Part shown: positions 24,313 through 32,617 of the stretch, piece by piece
Layout: each line of letters begins with the position of its first letter
How positions within the stretch are numbered: position 1 is the first letter of the stretch
From: Blautia sp. AF19-10LB
GTDB taxonomy: Bacteria > Bacillota > Clostridia > Lachnospirales > Lachnospiraceae
Direction of reading: 5' to 3'
NCBI RefSeq assembly: GCF_003461245.1
Contig: NZ_QTWS01000021.1
Span: forward strand, 6,671-70,670
DNA length: 64,000 nt
Made by a program: the position numbers and the translations under genes
The notes under the pieces: model-generated
The model's input: the letters and a program-made list of their open reading frames with translations, nothing else
Told to the model about the DNA's origin: nothing
Databases searched by the model: none

Positions 24313-24340
24313 ATTATACGCTACCATATTCCTATGTCAA
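24313..24340 (-). promoter_or_regulatory. Promoter of the bcp-yaaA operon
   Basis: TTGACA (24335-24340) and TATAAT (24313-24318) on the minus strand, 16 bases apart, 36 bases before the first start codon. CTATTATCAAA lies just upstream of the -35, similar to the region before the fur/perR and rubredoxin promoters. Confidence 0.65.
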
Positions 24341-24456
24341 TTTGATAATAGAGCATTCCTATAAATTTTTTCAAAATATCATTGTCAAAACTATGTATTG
24401 TTATCCTTTAATTTTTCTTTGAAATAATTGACAAAAAGCTTGCTTTCAGGAGATTA

Positions 24457-24670
24457 CTATTTAATCTCTTTTCCATCTATATATAGTTGAAATTTATCAG
24501 GATTATTGACAACATCATAGTCCTTTCCGTATTCTACAGGTCTATATTCGGCTGTCATTACCGATTCCCCGTCTTCAATATCCTCTTTCCATAAATAGAT
24601 GTTCATATCAATGCTCGTCGCATATCCTCTGTCTGTGGAGAATTTTGTCGAATGAAAAGAGACTTTACAA
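24457..24670 (-). pseudogene. 3' fragment of an unrecognised gene
   Basis: The last 65 or so codons (TKFSTDRGYATSIDMNIYLWKEDIEDGE..., ending QLYIDGKEIK) look coding and beta-rich. Further upstream in the same frame the translation is Cys/Phe-rich nonsense, and there is no ribosome binding site before the ATG at 24750. I read this as the tail of a lost gene. No family is recognised. Confidence 0.35.
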
Positions 24671-24792
24671 CTTAAAATTGGATAAAAAGGACAACAAAAA
24701 AGAAGAACTGCTTGCTCTTCCCATATAGTAGTAGTAAAATAATATGTCATGCCAGCGCAATATATTATCTAGAATATCGCTATAACAGGAAA

Positions 24793-24814
24793 GGGGCTGC
24801 ATTGTGACAGCCCC
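24793..24814 (-). terminator. Hairpin downstream of hemerythrin gene
   Basis: GGGGCTG and CAGCCCC pair around an 8-base loop, 56 bases beyond the hemerythrin stop. The T-run is poor, so strength is uncertain. Confidence 0.5.
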
Positions 24815-24869
24815 TAGTTTACTTCATCACGTTGTCTACATTCTGAGTGAACTCGTTCCCTGGTTTATT

Positions 24870-25304
24870 TTAGCATCGGTCTGGATTTTGTTTCATAAAG
24901 ATAAATTTTGCCACAGAGCGGTCGTATGTTTTAATGTGTCCAAACAGCCAGTCGATTACATTTTTCTGTACAAGTTCACTGAACCGATCTGTTGGTCCTT
25001 CATACTCCTGAAGGTATTCATACAGTTCCTGAATTGTCTTTTTAAACTCTTCATGTTTTTCATAATGTTTTTCACGCTCTGGATAACCGGATTTTTCCTG
25101 AAGCTTTTCCTCTTCTTTGAAATGAAAGTCAGTATATTCATCCAGATAATCCAGCATTTTGATTGCTTTTACTTTGCTGTCGCCATTTTGACAGGCAGTT
25201 ACAAAGTTCTGGATACGGTCGATCAATTCTTTATGCTGGGTATCAATTGTTTCATTTCCTGTTACTAAATTGTCATCAAAGGTAATGTTTAAATCGTAAG
25301 TCAT
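24870..25304 (-). CDS. Bacteriohemerythrin
   Basis: About 144 residues. It has the hemerythrin four-helix diiron pattern: N-E-T-I-D-T-Q-H-K-E-L, H-F-K-E-E-E, H-Y-E-K-H-E-E-F and a late W-L-F-G-H-I-K-T-Y-D. It binds O2, so in an anaerobe it may scavenge or sense oxygen. The ATG at 25304 follows GGAGGT; the longer frame is not supported. It is 76 bases downstream of a rubredoxin gene in the same direction and likely shares its promoter. Confidence 0.92.
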   Translation of the reverse strand: MTYDLNITFDDNLVTGNETIDTQHKELIDRIQNFVTACQNGDSKVKAIKMLDYLDEYTDFHFKEEEKLQEKSGYPEREKHYEKHEEFKKTIQELYEYLQEYEGPTDRFSELVQKNVIDWLFGHIKTYDRSVAKFIFMKQNPDRC

Positions 25305-25380
25305 AATTTGACCTCCATTTCTTTTATATGTTCTCTTAGGCTCTTTTAATGTATGGCAGTTTCGTACCTGCATTTTCTGC

Positions 25381-25551
25381 TTAGTCTTCTACAGGAACGA
25401 AAACATCTTTTCCTAATCCGCAGATTGGGCATGTCCAGTCATCTGGAATATCCTCAAATGCAGTTTCTGGATCGATACCAGCGTCTGGATCTCCTACTGC
25501 CGAATCATAAATATATCCACATGGTTCACATTCATATTTTATCATAGTCAT
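25381..25551 (-). CDS. Rubredoxin (second intact copy)
   Basis: 56 residues. C-E-P-C-G-Y-I-Y-D gives the first Cys pair and [13 protein letters not shown] the second, with the usual D-P-D-x-G-I-x-P-x-T loop, so it is a complete iron rubredoxin. The ATG is at 25551 (or two codons later), with only a weak GGAAA upstream. A consensus promoter lies 80 bases upstream. It is transcribed towards the hemerythrin gene. Confidence 0.9.
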   Translation of the reverse strand: MTMIKYECEPCGYIYDSAVGDPDAGIDPETAFEDIPDDWTCPICGLGKDVFVPVED

Positions 25552-25630
25552 TTTCCATTTTCAATGTCGATTTATTTTTGTTACCAAGTTTCTAGCAATT
25601 TTTCTAACACTTTGTTTCTTGTATATCTGT

Positions 25631-25680
25631 ATTATACATGATAATTATTCTTTTGTCAATAATAGTAATTATTATTATTT
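25631..25680 (-). promoter_or_regulatory. Rubredoxin-hemerythrin promoter with AT-rich palindrome
   Basis: TTGACA (25654-25659) and TATAAT (25631-25636), 17 bases apart on the minus strand. Directly upstream, AATAATAGTAATTATTATT is an imperfect palindrome resembling PerR/Fur sites. TTACTATTATTGACA matches TTACTATTTGTTGACA of the fur/perR promoter. The rest of 25690-25821 shows no gene. Confidence 0.6.
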
Positions 25681-25821
25681 TTGTACTTAGCATAAACTGC
25701 TATTTGAATTGCACATTTACATATTGTATATATCATGGGAATAGTTGAATAAAAAAATGAACTCTATTCATTAAAGACAGAGTTGCTGGAAATTATTTCT
25801 CTACAACAACTTTCTTCGTCT

Positions 25822-26194
25822 TTAAGTCCTTGAAACACAATACTTTCCAATCAGCTTCATCCAACTGTTATATTTATTCTTTTCACACACCTTTCGGCAA
25901 ATTTCATTTTCCATCAATACACAGAACATCTTATCATAATCAAATACCCAAACAGCACCATTCACATGGTTTTCCACTGCTTTCTGATCTATGCTCTTTA
26001 AAGCGTGTGACCATTTTTTCAATTTCTCCATTTCCCAAGTTACCGATATTTTTGCAGATAAACCGAAAGAAATTCAACGTTGCATATTCATCATGCCAAT
26101 GGAACTCTTCTGGATTGTTTTTAATTTTACTGGCTCTCAGCTGTTCTTTGATTATCTGAGCAGCTACACCTTTCATCGAATCTTCGTATCTCAT
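25822..26194 (-). pseudogene. Small gene with probable frameshift
   Basis: The ATG at 26194 follows AGTAGGTGAG and encodes MRYEDSMKGVAAQIIKEQL... through FFRFICKNIGNLGNGEIEKM; in this frame it ends at 25940 with an odd Cys-rich tail. In another frame, coding-like sequence (LKKWSHALKSIDQKAVENH... FDYDKMFCVLMENEICRK) continues to 25822. One indel between about 25940 and 26030 would join them into a protein of some 120 residues. It is coupled to the preceding regulator-like gene. No family recognised; an intact 84-residue protein is also possible. Confidence 0.4.
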
Positions 26195-26203
26195 ATTACT
26201 CAC

Positions 26204-26776
26204 CTACTCTTCCTCAACGCCCAGTGACGGTTTAAATCTTTTATCCTTTGCCTGCGGTACCACGATCTCATAAAAATAAAATCCTAAATACCCAAGTGCC
26301 TGCTTCTTCATTTTATAAAAAGAAGTCCTGCCTATTCCTAACTCCTGCTGCACTTCCACATCTGTCTTATTATAATGACTGCAAAAGCAGGAATGAAGGA
26401 TTTCACTGAGCATCACACCATTCGGTGCATAGAATTTCACCAGTGTCATTCCACGATAGATCATATCAGACAAGCCATAAATGATCATCAGGTTATTCAT
26501 TTCCCGGTGCATCTTCGGCACATTCAGCTGATTGTTGTAAATACTCAGATAGCTTAACGCATATGCCATATCTTCATTGATCTTCTCCTGGCACTCCATA
26601 TCCAGTTCTTCCAATACAATCTGGTTTTCTAAAATCAGTTTCTGGTAGCTTGTCATCAGTTCTTTAATATCAGTATAATGTCTTTCGATTGTAACTTCCA
26701 GATAATCCTGTGCATGACTTGCCATCTGGAAGGTAATTTCTTTCATTGATTTAATTGCATAATCTCTGTCTGTCAT
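26204..26776 (-). CDS. Helix-turn-helix protein, ArpU/sigma-like C-terminus
   Basis: About 190 residues, all helical. The C-terminal third (NKTDVEVQQELGIGRTSFYKMKKQALGYLGFYF) has the shape of a sigma-region-4-like or phage late-regulator HTH. The N-terminal part has a coiled-coil-like segment (about 30-65). AAGGAG lies 12 bases before the ATG at 26776; a TTG three codons upstream is closer. It is followed without a gap by the small possibly frameshifted gene, so the pair is an operon. The targets are unknown. Confidence 0.55.
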   Translation of the reverse strand: MTDRDYAIKSMKEITFQMASHAQDYLEVTIERHYTDIKELMTSYQKLILENQIVLEELDMECQEKINEDMAYALSYLSIYNNQLNVPKMHREMNNLMIIYGLSDMIYRGMTLVKFYAPNGVMLSEILHSCFCSHYNKTDVEVQQELGIGRTSFYKMKKQALGYLGFYFYEIVVPQAKDKRFKPSLGVEEE

Positions 26777-27112
26777 CAGTTTCAAAATCTCCTTATCATC
26801 ATCACACTAACTGGCGGTCTTTCAGACCAGTTCGCTTTCCCCATGATTTTGATGGGAAGCAATTACTTACTACAACTTGCAGAAGCGGATATCCAAAAGG
26901 CATTGTGGGAGCTGCCTTTGCTGACCGGAATCCATCTTCTTATGTAAAACCTGCAGGAATATAAAGGGAAAGTGACTATCCCTGCCGGTTAATAATCCAA
27001 ATAATATCGTCTATACCAATCTCTCCTGTTCTTATTTATTTTTGTCTTCTCTGCTCCATCCAGAAAACTCCTTTTCCTCCGGTACTCAGGAAAGACAAAA
27101 GAAGACACAAAA
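26777..27112. other. Gap with a possible gene fragment, no intact gene
   Basis: On the plus strand 26850-26964 reads as a coding-like tail (DFDGKQLLTTTCRSGYPKGI... ending VKPAGI and a stop) without any start or ribosome binding site. A short stem (GGGAAAG...TATCCC region) lies near 26965-26985. The remainder shows nothing I can name. It borders the IS-rich zone, so gene debris is likely. Confidence 0.3.
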
Positions 27113-27137
27113 AAAGCAGCCCGTTTAAAGCTGCTTT
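27113..27137 (-). terminator. Intrinsic terminator, minus strand
   Basis: AAAGCAGC and GCTGCTTT form the stem; on the minus strand the stem is followed by TTTTTTTGTG. No intact gene lies just upstream on that strand, because the ISAs1 element intervenes. It probably served a gene now lost or displaced. Confidence 0.6.
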
Positions 27138-27202
27138 CTTCATGCCTTCTTTTTACAGATACCATTCTATAATACATGGAATTCTATGTCAATATTACCT
27201 CG

Positions 27203-28472
27203 ATTGCAATACACGACAAACGCATGAATGGTTAGCAACTGCAAATTCTATTTTTTTCTACTTTTTAAGCTTCTAAAAGCTCTTCTAAATACTTAATTGG
27301 ACGCAAACTTACTACGAACCTTTTCTTTCTCATTGACAACTTATGTCTTGATAGTTCTGCTGGTTTCAAAATACTCAGGCTCCATTTTCTTATAATGTTC
27401 AAATTTTGTGCCGCCATTTTATCGATTGTCGTATTTGCATCCTCCCGAAATGTTACATCCAAATGCCAATGCATACTTTCTATACTCCAATGACCTCGCA
27501 CCGCTCGGCTGACTTCGTTGATATCCGTTTTTAAACTGCTTATAAAATATCGATATTCATACGTTATCTTTCCTGCTTTTTCTATTCGTTTCTTCTCCAT
27601 TACAATGCTTCTCAGGCCTTTCCAATTCTTCTTTTGGCTCAGCCACCGGATATCTTCCGTCTGATAATACTCTCGGATCTCAATTTGCCCATGGGCTTTC
27701 TCACAGGTCTTCTTATATGCCCCCTTTTCGCGCATTTCTTTTTGAAACTCCTCATTCGAAAAGTATTCTTTTACATCTTCGTACATTATGTATTGATTTT
27801 TCTTCAATGCCAGAACATAATCCGCTCGTTTCTGCCTGATTTTTCCTGCGATCGCTGTCTGCGTTCCCATTGCATCAATCGTAATGATCTGACCCTTTAT
27901 CTGGATTTTTTCCAACAGCTCTGGAATCGCTGTTATTTCATTGCTTTTTTCTTTGACTGCTTTCTGTCCCAGACAAAATCCATCTTCCTTACTCCATGCA
28001 GAAACAATGTGACTTGCTTTTTCTTCTCCACGTTTATTCGAACACATCGTTTTTTCCATCTATGCAGATGATCTTCTTCAACAGTTCTCCATCATTTTTA
28101 TCCAGCCGCTCCTGCCATTTTCCATAGAGCTGCTGCAGAATTTCGGGCGATATCATCCCCATGACACGCCGGATCGTATCATGAGAGGGGATTCCGTTTT
28201 TTAGTTCAATATACTTTCGAAGATAATCCTGATAGCTTTCTGCAAACAATGCCATCTCAACCCAGTCATCCGCATTCGCAAGAGTTGCAAACAACACAAT
28301 GACAAGAATATCCTTCAACGTATGACGAACCTTTGTCTGCTGACGAGTATCTTCAATGTATTCCATCCACTCTAATAATTCCTGCATAAATAACACCCCT
28401 TTTTCTTTTATTTTACTAGAAAAGGGGTGTGTTCACAATTTATTTACTCATGCGTTTGTCGTGGATTGCAAT
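27203..28472 (-). mobile_element. ISAs1-family insertion sequence
   Basis: Bounded by 25-base inverted repeats, ATTGCAATACACGACAAACG... (27203-27227) and its near-perfect complement (28448-28472, one mismatch, reading TGCGTTTGTCGTGGATTGCA inside). It holds one DDE transposase in two frames. No target duplication of 8-10 bases is visible at the edges, so one border may have been altered. Total length is about 1.27 kb, normal for this family. Confidence 0.8.
27265..28396 (-). pseudogene. ISAs1-family transposase, frameshifted in an A6 run
   Basis: The first 113 residues (MLFMQELLEWMEYIEDTRQQ... HDTIRRVMGMI... IICIDGK) include the first catalytic Asp. At about 28045 a run of six A shifts the frame. 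The rest, TMCSNKRGEEKASHIVSAW... IDAMGTQ... RGHWSIESMHWHLDV, contains the remaining D and E and runs to 27265. Removing one A restores ICIDGKTMCSNKRG, the family's normal sequence. Slippage on A6 might still yield a little full-length enzyme, but the copy is probably inactive. Confidence 0.8.
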
Positions 28473-28580
28473 AGTGTCGCATATTGATTCCTTTTATCGA
28501 AGTGGTAAGGGCTACCGCGTTTTGGCGTACCACTATCAAGGTCGTCGCGTTTCACGACACCCCTTTTGCATACAGAAAAA
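28473..28580. other. Short region between IS element and toxin terminator
   Basis: An open minus-strand frame (VVKRDDLDSGTPKRGSPYHF...) runs from about 28560 into the IS element. It has a GTG start but no clear ribosome binding site and may be the start of a gene cut by the insertion. Nothing else is seen. Confidence 0.25.
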
Positions 28581-28609
28581 CCGCCGTACAGGTTTCCCCC
28601 ATACGGCGG
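28581..28609 (-). terminator. Terminator of the DinJ/YafQ-like operon
   Basis: CCGCCGTA and TACGGCGG pair around a 13-base loop; on the minus strand GGTTTTTCTG follows. It lies 9 bases beyond the toxin stop codon. Confidence 0.75.
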
Positions 28610-28617
28610 CAGAATGT

Positions 28618-28908
28618 TTATTTGCCGAACAAGTCGCTGTGTGTACCAGTGCGGGCCAGCGTCAGCACCAGAACATCATCCTCTATGCGGTAGACAAGCA
28701 GCCAGTCCGGGAGAATATGACATTCCCGATGACCTGCCCAATCGCCGGACAGGTCATGGTCGCGGTTCTTATCTGGCAGCGGTTCGCCCATTGCCAGCAT
28801 TGCTACGACCTGCTCCAGCAGCTCGATCTTCAAGCCACGCTTGATGGCTCGTTTGTAGTCTTTTTTGAAACTGGTCGTGTACTTGACGGTATATTTAGTT
28901 TCTTTCAT
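28618..28908 (-). CDS. YafQ/RelE-type mRNA interferase toxin
   Basis: 96 residues with the RelE/YafQ core: YTTSFKKDYKRAIKRG, a central basic strand, the conserved GDWAGHRECHILPDWLLVYRI (catalytic His, Asp and Arg cluster) and LTLARTGTHSDLF at the end. Such toxins cut mRNA in the ribosomal A site. It overlaps the antitoxin stop by 4 bases and has its own terminator. Composition is more GC-rich than the flanks, a sign of transfer. Confidence 0.9.
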   Translation of the reverse strand: MKETKYTVKYTTSFKKDYKRAIKRGLKIELLEQVVAMLAMGEPLPDKNRDHDLSGDWAGHRECHILPDWLLVYRIEDDVLVLTLARTGTHSDLFGK

Positions 28909-29183
28909 CTTTTCAGGTCAGCAAACAACTCGTCAAGGTCATTGAAGCCCTTTACAGACGGGTCTTTTGCAATCCTTTCCGCTTCCAGCATGGCAGCAAC
29001 CGTTTCTTTGTTCGGCTGTTCCAGCCTTACTTCAAAGGGAATGCCGCCTTCACGAAGCGACTGGCGCACAAAGATGTTAAACGCCGTAGTCAGATTCATT
29101 CCAAGTTCAGTAAACAGTGCGTCCGCCTGCGCTTTCAAATCTGCGTCCATGCGGATACTGATGTTTGTGGTATTTCTAGCCAT
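28905..29183 (-). CDS. RelB/DinJ family antitoxin
   Basis: 92 residues. The N-terminal ribbon-helix-helix (NISIRMDADLKAQADALFTELGMNLTTAFNIFVRQSL) binds DNA as a dimer; the C-terminal stretch KETVAAMLEAERIAKDPSVKGF and LDELFADLKR wraps the toxin. AAGGGG precedes the ATG. It neutralises the downstream toxin and should repress the promoter, where two copies of TTTGCACGAA occur. Confidence 0.9.
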   Translation of the reverse strand: MARNTTNISIRMDADLKAQADALFTELGMNLTTAFNIFVRQSLREGGIPFEVRLEQPNKETVAAMLEAERIAKDPSVKGFNDLDELFADLKR

Positions 29184-29207
29184 ACGATCAACCCCTTTCT
29201 GCTGGCA

Positions 29208-29254
29208 ATTATAGTATATGCCATTTGCACGAAGAAAACAATACTTTGCACGAA
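29208..29254 (-). promoter_or_regulatory. Toxin-antitoxin promoter with direct repeats
   Basis: TTTGCACGAA occurs at 29224-29233 and 29245-29254, 21 bases apart (two helical turns), upstream of a TATAAT -10 (29208-29213, minus strand). These are likely operators for the ribbon-helix-helix antitoxin. The remaining bases up to 29358 show no gene. Confidence 0.55.
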
Positions 29255-29358
29255 TATTTAATAATAAATTTATTCAATGAGGTTAACTGCACTATAAAGC
29301 CTGTATAACAGAAGGATTTGGTGGTGATAATAATTGCCTGATTCCTGTGGCCTTTTAG

Positions 29359-30046
29359 TTATTTGTAGTCCCTTCCTGCCCGCCTCATAGCAAGCTCCAT
29401 CTCATATATATTTGTTTCATTGTAGAGTTTTTCTTTTTGCCCGCCAAGCTTGATTGTCCGCAAATAAGATAACCGGGTATTTTGCGTATTTTTGATATAA
29501 GTAGATTTTATATAGCAATTCTCAGGATTCACAGTCGTATAAAGCAGAGCATCGTTTTCAAGGATCTCCAATGGGCGTAAGTTATGTGATGTAAAGATCA
29601 ATTGTCCTTTAGCTTTATCCTGCATAACTTCCAGGCATTCTCCCAATAAATACTCATAAATACCAGAATCCAGCTCGTCTACCACAAGGCAATAAGACTC
29701 CCTGTTATAGCAGGCAACTAAATTACTGCAAATAGAAATCAGCTTCTTTATTCCTGCGGATTCATACAAAAGCGGAATCCGGTTCTCTCCACGCATGGCA
29801 ATGATTTCAAACTGCACTCCGTCTTTTCCATCCTTCAATAGCTTATCAAACGCATTATAAATTTCTATATTGATCTCAGGAATTAATGATTTCATTACAA
29901 TATTGATCTGCTTGATCATATATCTGAAATACGATTCCTCCCTGTAAATACCAATCTGTTCAACAAAGCAATTAAAATTTATTCTTCTCAGTGGTCTTAA
30001 TATATAGTTTATCAAAATATAGAAGAAATGGATATATATTTTCTTT
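29359..30046 (-). pseudogene. AAA/OLD-like ATPase, 5' end lost to an IS element
   Basis: About 218 readable residues of the C-terminal half of an SMC/OLD-type ATPase: signature-like LLYESAGIKKLISI, Walker B LVVDELDSGI with catalytic acid, and an H-loop LIFTSHNLRPLEIL. The Walker A half is absent. The reading frame is cut near 30046, exactly where the flank of the IS4-type remnant begins. Such ATPases often act in phage defence or nuclease systems (AAA_15, OLD), but without the first half and a partner no precise role can be given. Confidence 0.65.
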
Positions 30047-30047
30047 T

Positions 30048-30674
30048 AATATTTTTCTCAACTTTCCCACCAGCAAAACTGGCATAAACAGTTGATTTTT
30101 CAACTAAAAAGAATGGTCCGCTTTGAAGGTGCGAGAAATATTTTTGGCTCTTTAGTAGTCACTACCAAAACAGGAATTCCTGTTAAGATCGTTTTCGTAC
30201 GAAACCGCAATAAGAAGAGTGAATGTCTGTATCTCTTAAGCACAGACGTTTCTTTAAGTGATACTGAGATCGTACGGATTTATGGAAACAGATGGTCTAT
30301 CGAATGTTTTTTCAGACCATCAAAATCCTTTCTGAAGTTAGGCACTGAATTTCAGAGCCATAATTATGGTGCAATGGTAAGCCATACGACTATTGTATTT
30401 ACAAGATATATCATTCTGGAATGGATCCGCAGGAACCAAAATGACCAGAAAACGTATGGCGTATTATTCTTAATGTTCTGCGATGATATCCAGGACATGG
30501 ACTTAACCAGTGCACTGCAGAGCCTTATGGCTCTGTTTGTGGAGCACATTTTAACATTATCTACTGATATTACATCCATCATAAAATGTAAAATAAGTGA
30601 ATGGATTGCATCTCAAGCCGCATTTATTCGGGCTTTATTTAGAGATATCAGCTGGGAAAGTTGAGTATTTTTCT
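30048..30674 (+). mobile_element. Internally deleted IS4-type element
   Basis: Inverted ends CTCAACTTTCCC (30057-30068) and GGGAAAGTTGAG (30654-30665) enclose a transposase lacking its first half. The flanks AATATTTTTCT (30048-30058) and AGTATTTTTCT (30664-30674) match 10 of 11, a target duplication of the size typical for IS4-family elements. The element is about 610 bp against about 1.5 kb for a full copy. It disrupts the ATPase gene. Confidence 0.65.
30092..30664 (+). pseudogene. IS4-family transposase, N-terminally truncated
   Basis: About 190 residues of the C-terminal part: VTTKTGIPVKIVFVRNRNKK, then YGNRWSIECFFRPSKSFLKLG with the Y-x-x-R-W-x-I-E-x-F-F signature around the catalytic Glu, and FTRYIILEWIRR. 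The first two catalytic Asp residues are gone. The stop lies within the right inverted repeat. Confidence 0.75.
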
Positions 30675-30691
30675 AAAAAAGCTTTATTTTA

Positions 30692-31066
30692 TCACTCTCC
30701 AGTCACCGGACGCATCATGGAAAGCAGCTCCTTCCGGTAATGATCGGCCTTTTCCTGATTGCCCTGTTCTTTCCGTACCATCTTTGTGATTCCCGGATAC
30801 TGTCCCGGGAAGCTTTCCAGCATGATACCATCTCCATAGATCAGGTAAACATCTCCGTCTGTCATATCTTCCTCTGTCAGCTTCTTTCCATTCTCATCCG
30901 TAAGCTTATCCGGTATCGTTCCGGAGAAAATCGTGTCCGTGTCCAGATCCGCAAAATACCAGCTGTTATCATCTGGATGAAAATACACTGCTGTCATCGG
31001 CTTTTCCCCGCATCCCGCCAGACAGAACATAACAAGTACCGTCAGCATCACGATCCATTTTTTCAT
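30692..31066 (-). CDS. Small lipoprotein
   Basis: 124 residues with a lipoprotein signal: basic start, hydrophobic core, lipobox L-A-G-C (Cys about 19). The mature part of about 105 residues is polar, with TAVYFHPDDNSWYFADLDTD and DGDVYLIYGDGIMLESFPGQYPGI, reminiscent of OB-fold DUF3221-type lipoproteins, but this is a guess. AGGAGG precedes the ATG. It stands alone with no obvious partner. Confidence 0.75.
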   Translation of the reverse strand: MKKWIVMLTVLVMFCLAGCGEKPMTAVYFHPDDNSWYFADLDTDTIFSGTIPDKLTDENGKKLTEEDMTDGDVYLIYGDGIMLESFPGQYPGITKMVRKEQGNQEKADHYRKELLSMMRPVTGE

Positions 31067-31206
31067 TATTCCACCTCCTAGTCTCTGTCAGTATTTGATT
31101 ATTTCGACTTCACACCGTGCTAGCACCATGAAAAACATTAATATTACTGACTTCTACAATGTTTTTTATCTGGCACTACCATTAGTGGGAGATTTTTGAT
31201 ATAAAT

Positions 31207-32184
31207 TTAATTGATCGTTGGAAGTACTTCCATAACCTGATCAATCACTTCCACAATTCTCTGTATATCCATATTTTCTTTTACATCAGAACTATCATTC
31301 ACGTTCAAACCATCTTGCCAGTCCTGGACAATCGATACTGCCGGGATATTCACTAATGCAAACGGATAATGGTCACTGTTGGTTGCCATTGTCAGGAAAA
31401 ATCTGTCACTGGGTGTAAATAGTTCTGACATACTGTTTTTATTTAATTCTGCCAGTTTTTTCAATCCCTCATCATCATATTCCGCATTGTCTGGTCTTTT
31501 GTTTCCTTCGATCATCGCCATATAACCCAAATCACTTTTTTCTGCAATAGTATCAATATTTATTACTCCGATGATCTGTTTCCGCTCGTCCTCCGTCAGC
31601 TTACCAACATACCATCTTGAACCCAGCATATATTTCTCTTCGCCCGAGAACAGGATGAATTTTATATTATACGGCATCTCTGTATCTTTTAAAATCCTTG
31701 CCAGTTCAAGCACTGCTGCCACTCCGGAACCGTTATCATTGGCGCCCACCGAATCTTCTGCACTGTCATAATGGGCACTTATGATCAGATTTTTTGTGGT
31801 ATCAATGGATGAGTTTTTTGTCACAATGATATTTTCACCAATGCCGTCAACAATTGCATTCTCGGCTGTTGATGCCAGAAACACATCCGCCTGCGAGGAA
31901 TGCCTTATTGCATTCTCATTGTTTTCATCGTTATATTCGAATTTCTGGTATTCTATATTGTCATATCCCAGATTGCCAAAATATTCACTAATATATTCTT
32001 TTACGTTCTGTATTGCATCAGAATTTATTGGATGCGGTTCAGAAGTGATTTCATCGATGATCTGTTCAATATTCTGTTCCAAAGGCTCTATTATTGTACC
32101 GGTCTGGGTAACACTCTCCGCCATTGTCTGAATTGGTGCTATTAATGATATAACCATAATTAAGGCAATTGTAATTTTTTTCAT
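31207..32184 (-). CDS. Secreted M28-family zinc aminopeptidase
   Basis: 325 residues with a signal peptide (about 1-23). The M28 two-zinc site is complete: ISAHYDSAEDSVGANDNGSG (His, Asp and bridging Asp), FSGEEKYMLGS (catalytic Glu plus ligand Glu), INIDTIAE (Asp) and ATNSDHYPF (late His). It releases N-terminal amino acids from peptides outside the cell. The ATG at 32184 follows GGGAGCTC. It is a single transcript. Confidence 0.88.
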   Translation of the reverse strand: MKKITIALIMVISLIAPIQTMAESVTQTGTIIEPLEQNIEQIIDEITSEPHPINSDAIQNVKEYISEYFGNLGYDNIEYQKFEYNDENNENAIRHSSQADVFLASTAENAIVDGIGENIIVTKNSSIDTTKNLIISAHYDSAEDSVGANDNGSGVAAVLELARILKDTEMPYNIKFILFSGEEKYMLGSRWYVGKLTEDERKQIIGVINIDTIAEKSDLGYMAMIEGNKRPDNAEYDDEGLKKLAELNKNSMSELFTPSDRFFLTMATNSDHYPFALVNIPAVSIVQDWQDGLNVNDSSDVKENMDIQRIVEVIDQVMEVLPTIN

Positions 32185-32617
32185 TTGTGAGCTCCCTCAT
32201 TTTACCAAGTATTAATCAGTATCTTTTATCCAATAACTTTCCATGCAGAACCATAGGCTACAACGAAAGCTTTTTTCCATACCATAAACATTATCATGTG
32301 ATATACTTCTGCCAATTAAATCTCAGATTTTGAAAAAGGGACAGACATTGATAAATTTACTTAGTTCCATTCTGGGCTATGCACGGAACATTACAACCAC
32401 ATGATCAAAAAACAGTAAATCTGATATTCAAATATACATTGTGATCCTTTTTTTAACAAAATAAGCTTTTTTATCATTTATGTTATCAACTGATACTATT
32501 ATACCATGAACTGCATCACCAACCAAGTGTTCTTTTTTGCTTTTACAGCGTTCGTACAGTGCTTTTACAATTCATTGCACATCTGTAAAGGAAAGAGACT
32601 TCTTGCTATATATTATG
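32185..32617. other. 433-base gap without a gene
   Basis: AT-rich sequence. A 12-base palindrome TATCAACTGATA lies near 32483. Short open frames here have no ribosome binding sites or family features. The region probably contains the peptidase promoter at its left end and the untranslated end of the exported-protein operon at its right end. Confidence 0.4.

Noticed and set aside
24457..24750. Complete 97-residue protein
   Set aside because: Only the last two thirds look coding; the N-terminal part and start are unsupported, so it is listed as a fragment.
26989..27177. 62-residue minus-strand open frame
   Set aside because: Composition is Arg/Lys-biased nonsense, there is no ribosome binding site, and it overlaps a terminator.
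28040..28052. Programmed -1 frameshift at A-AAA-AAC in the ISAs1 transposase
   Set aside because: The heptamer is present, but the correct continuation is in the +1 frame, so a -1 slip would not make the full protein.
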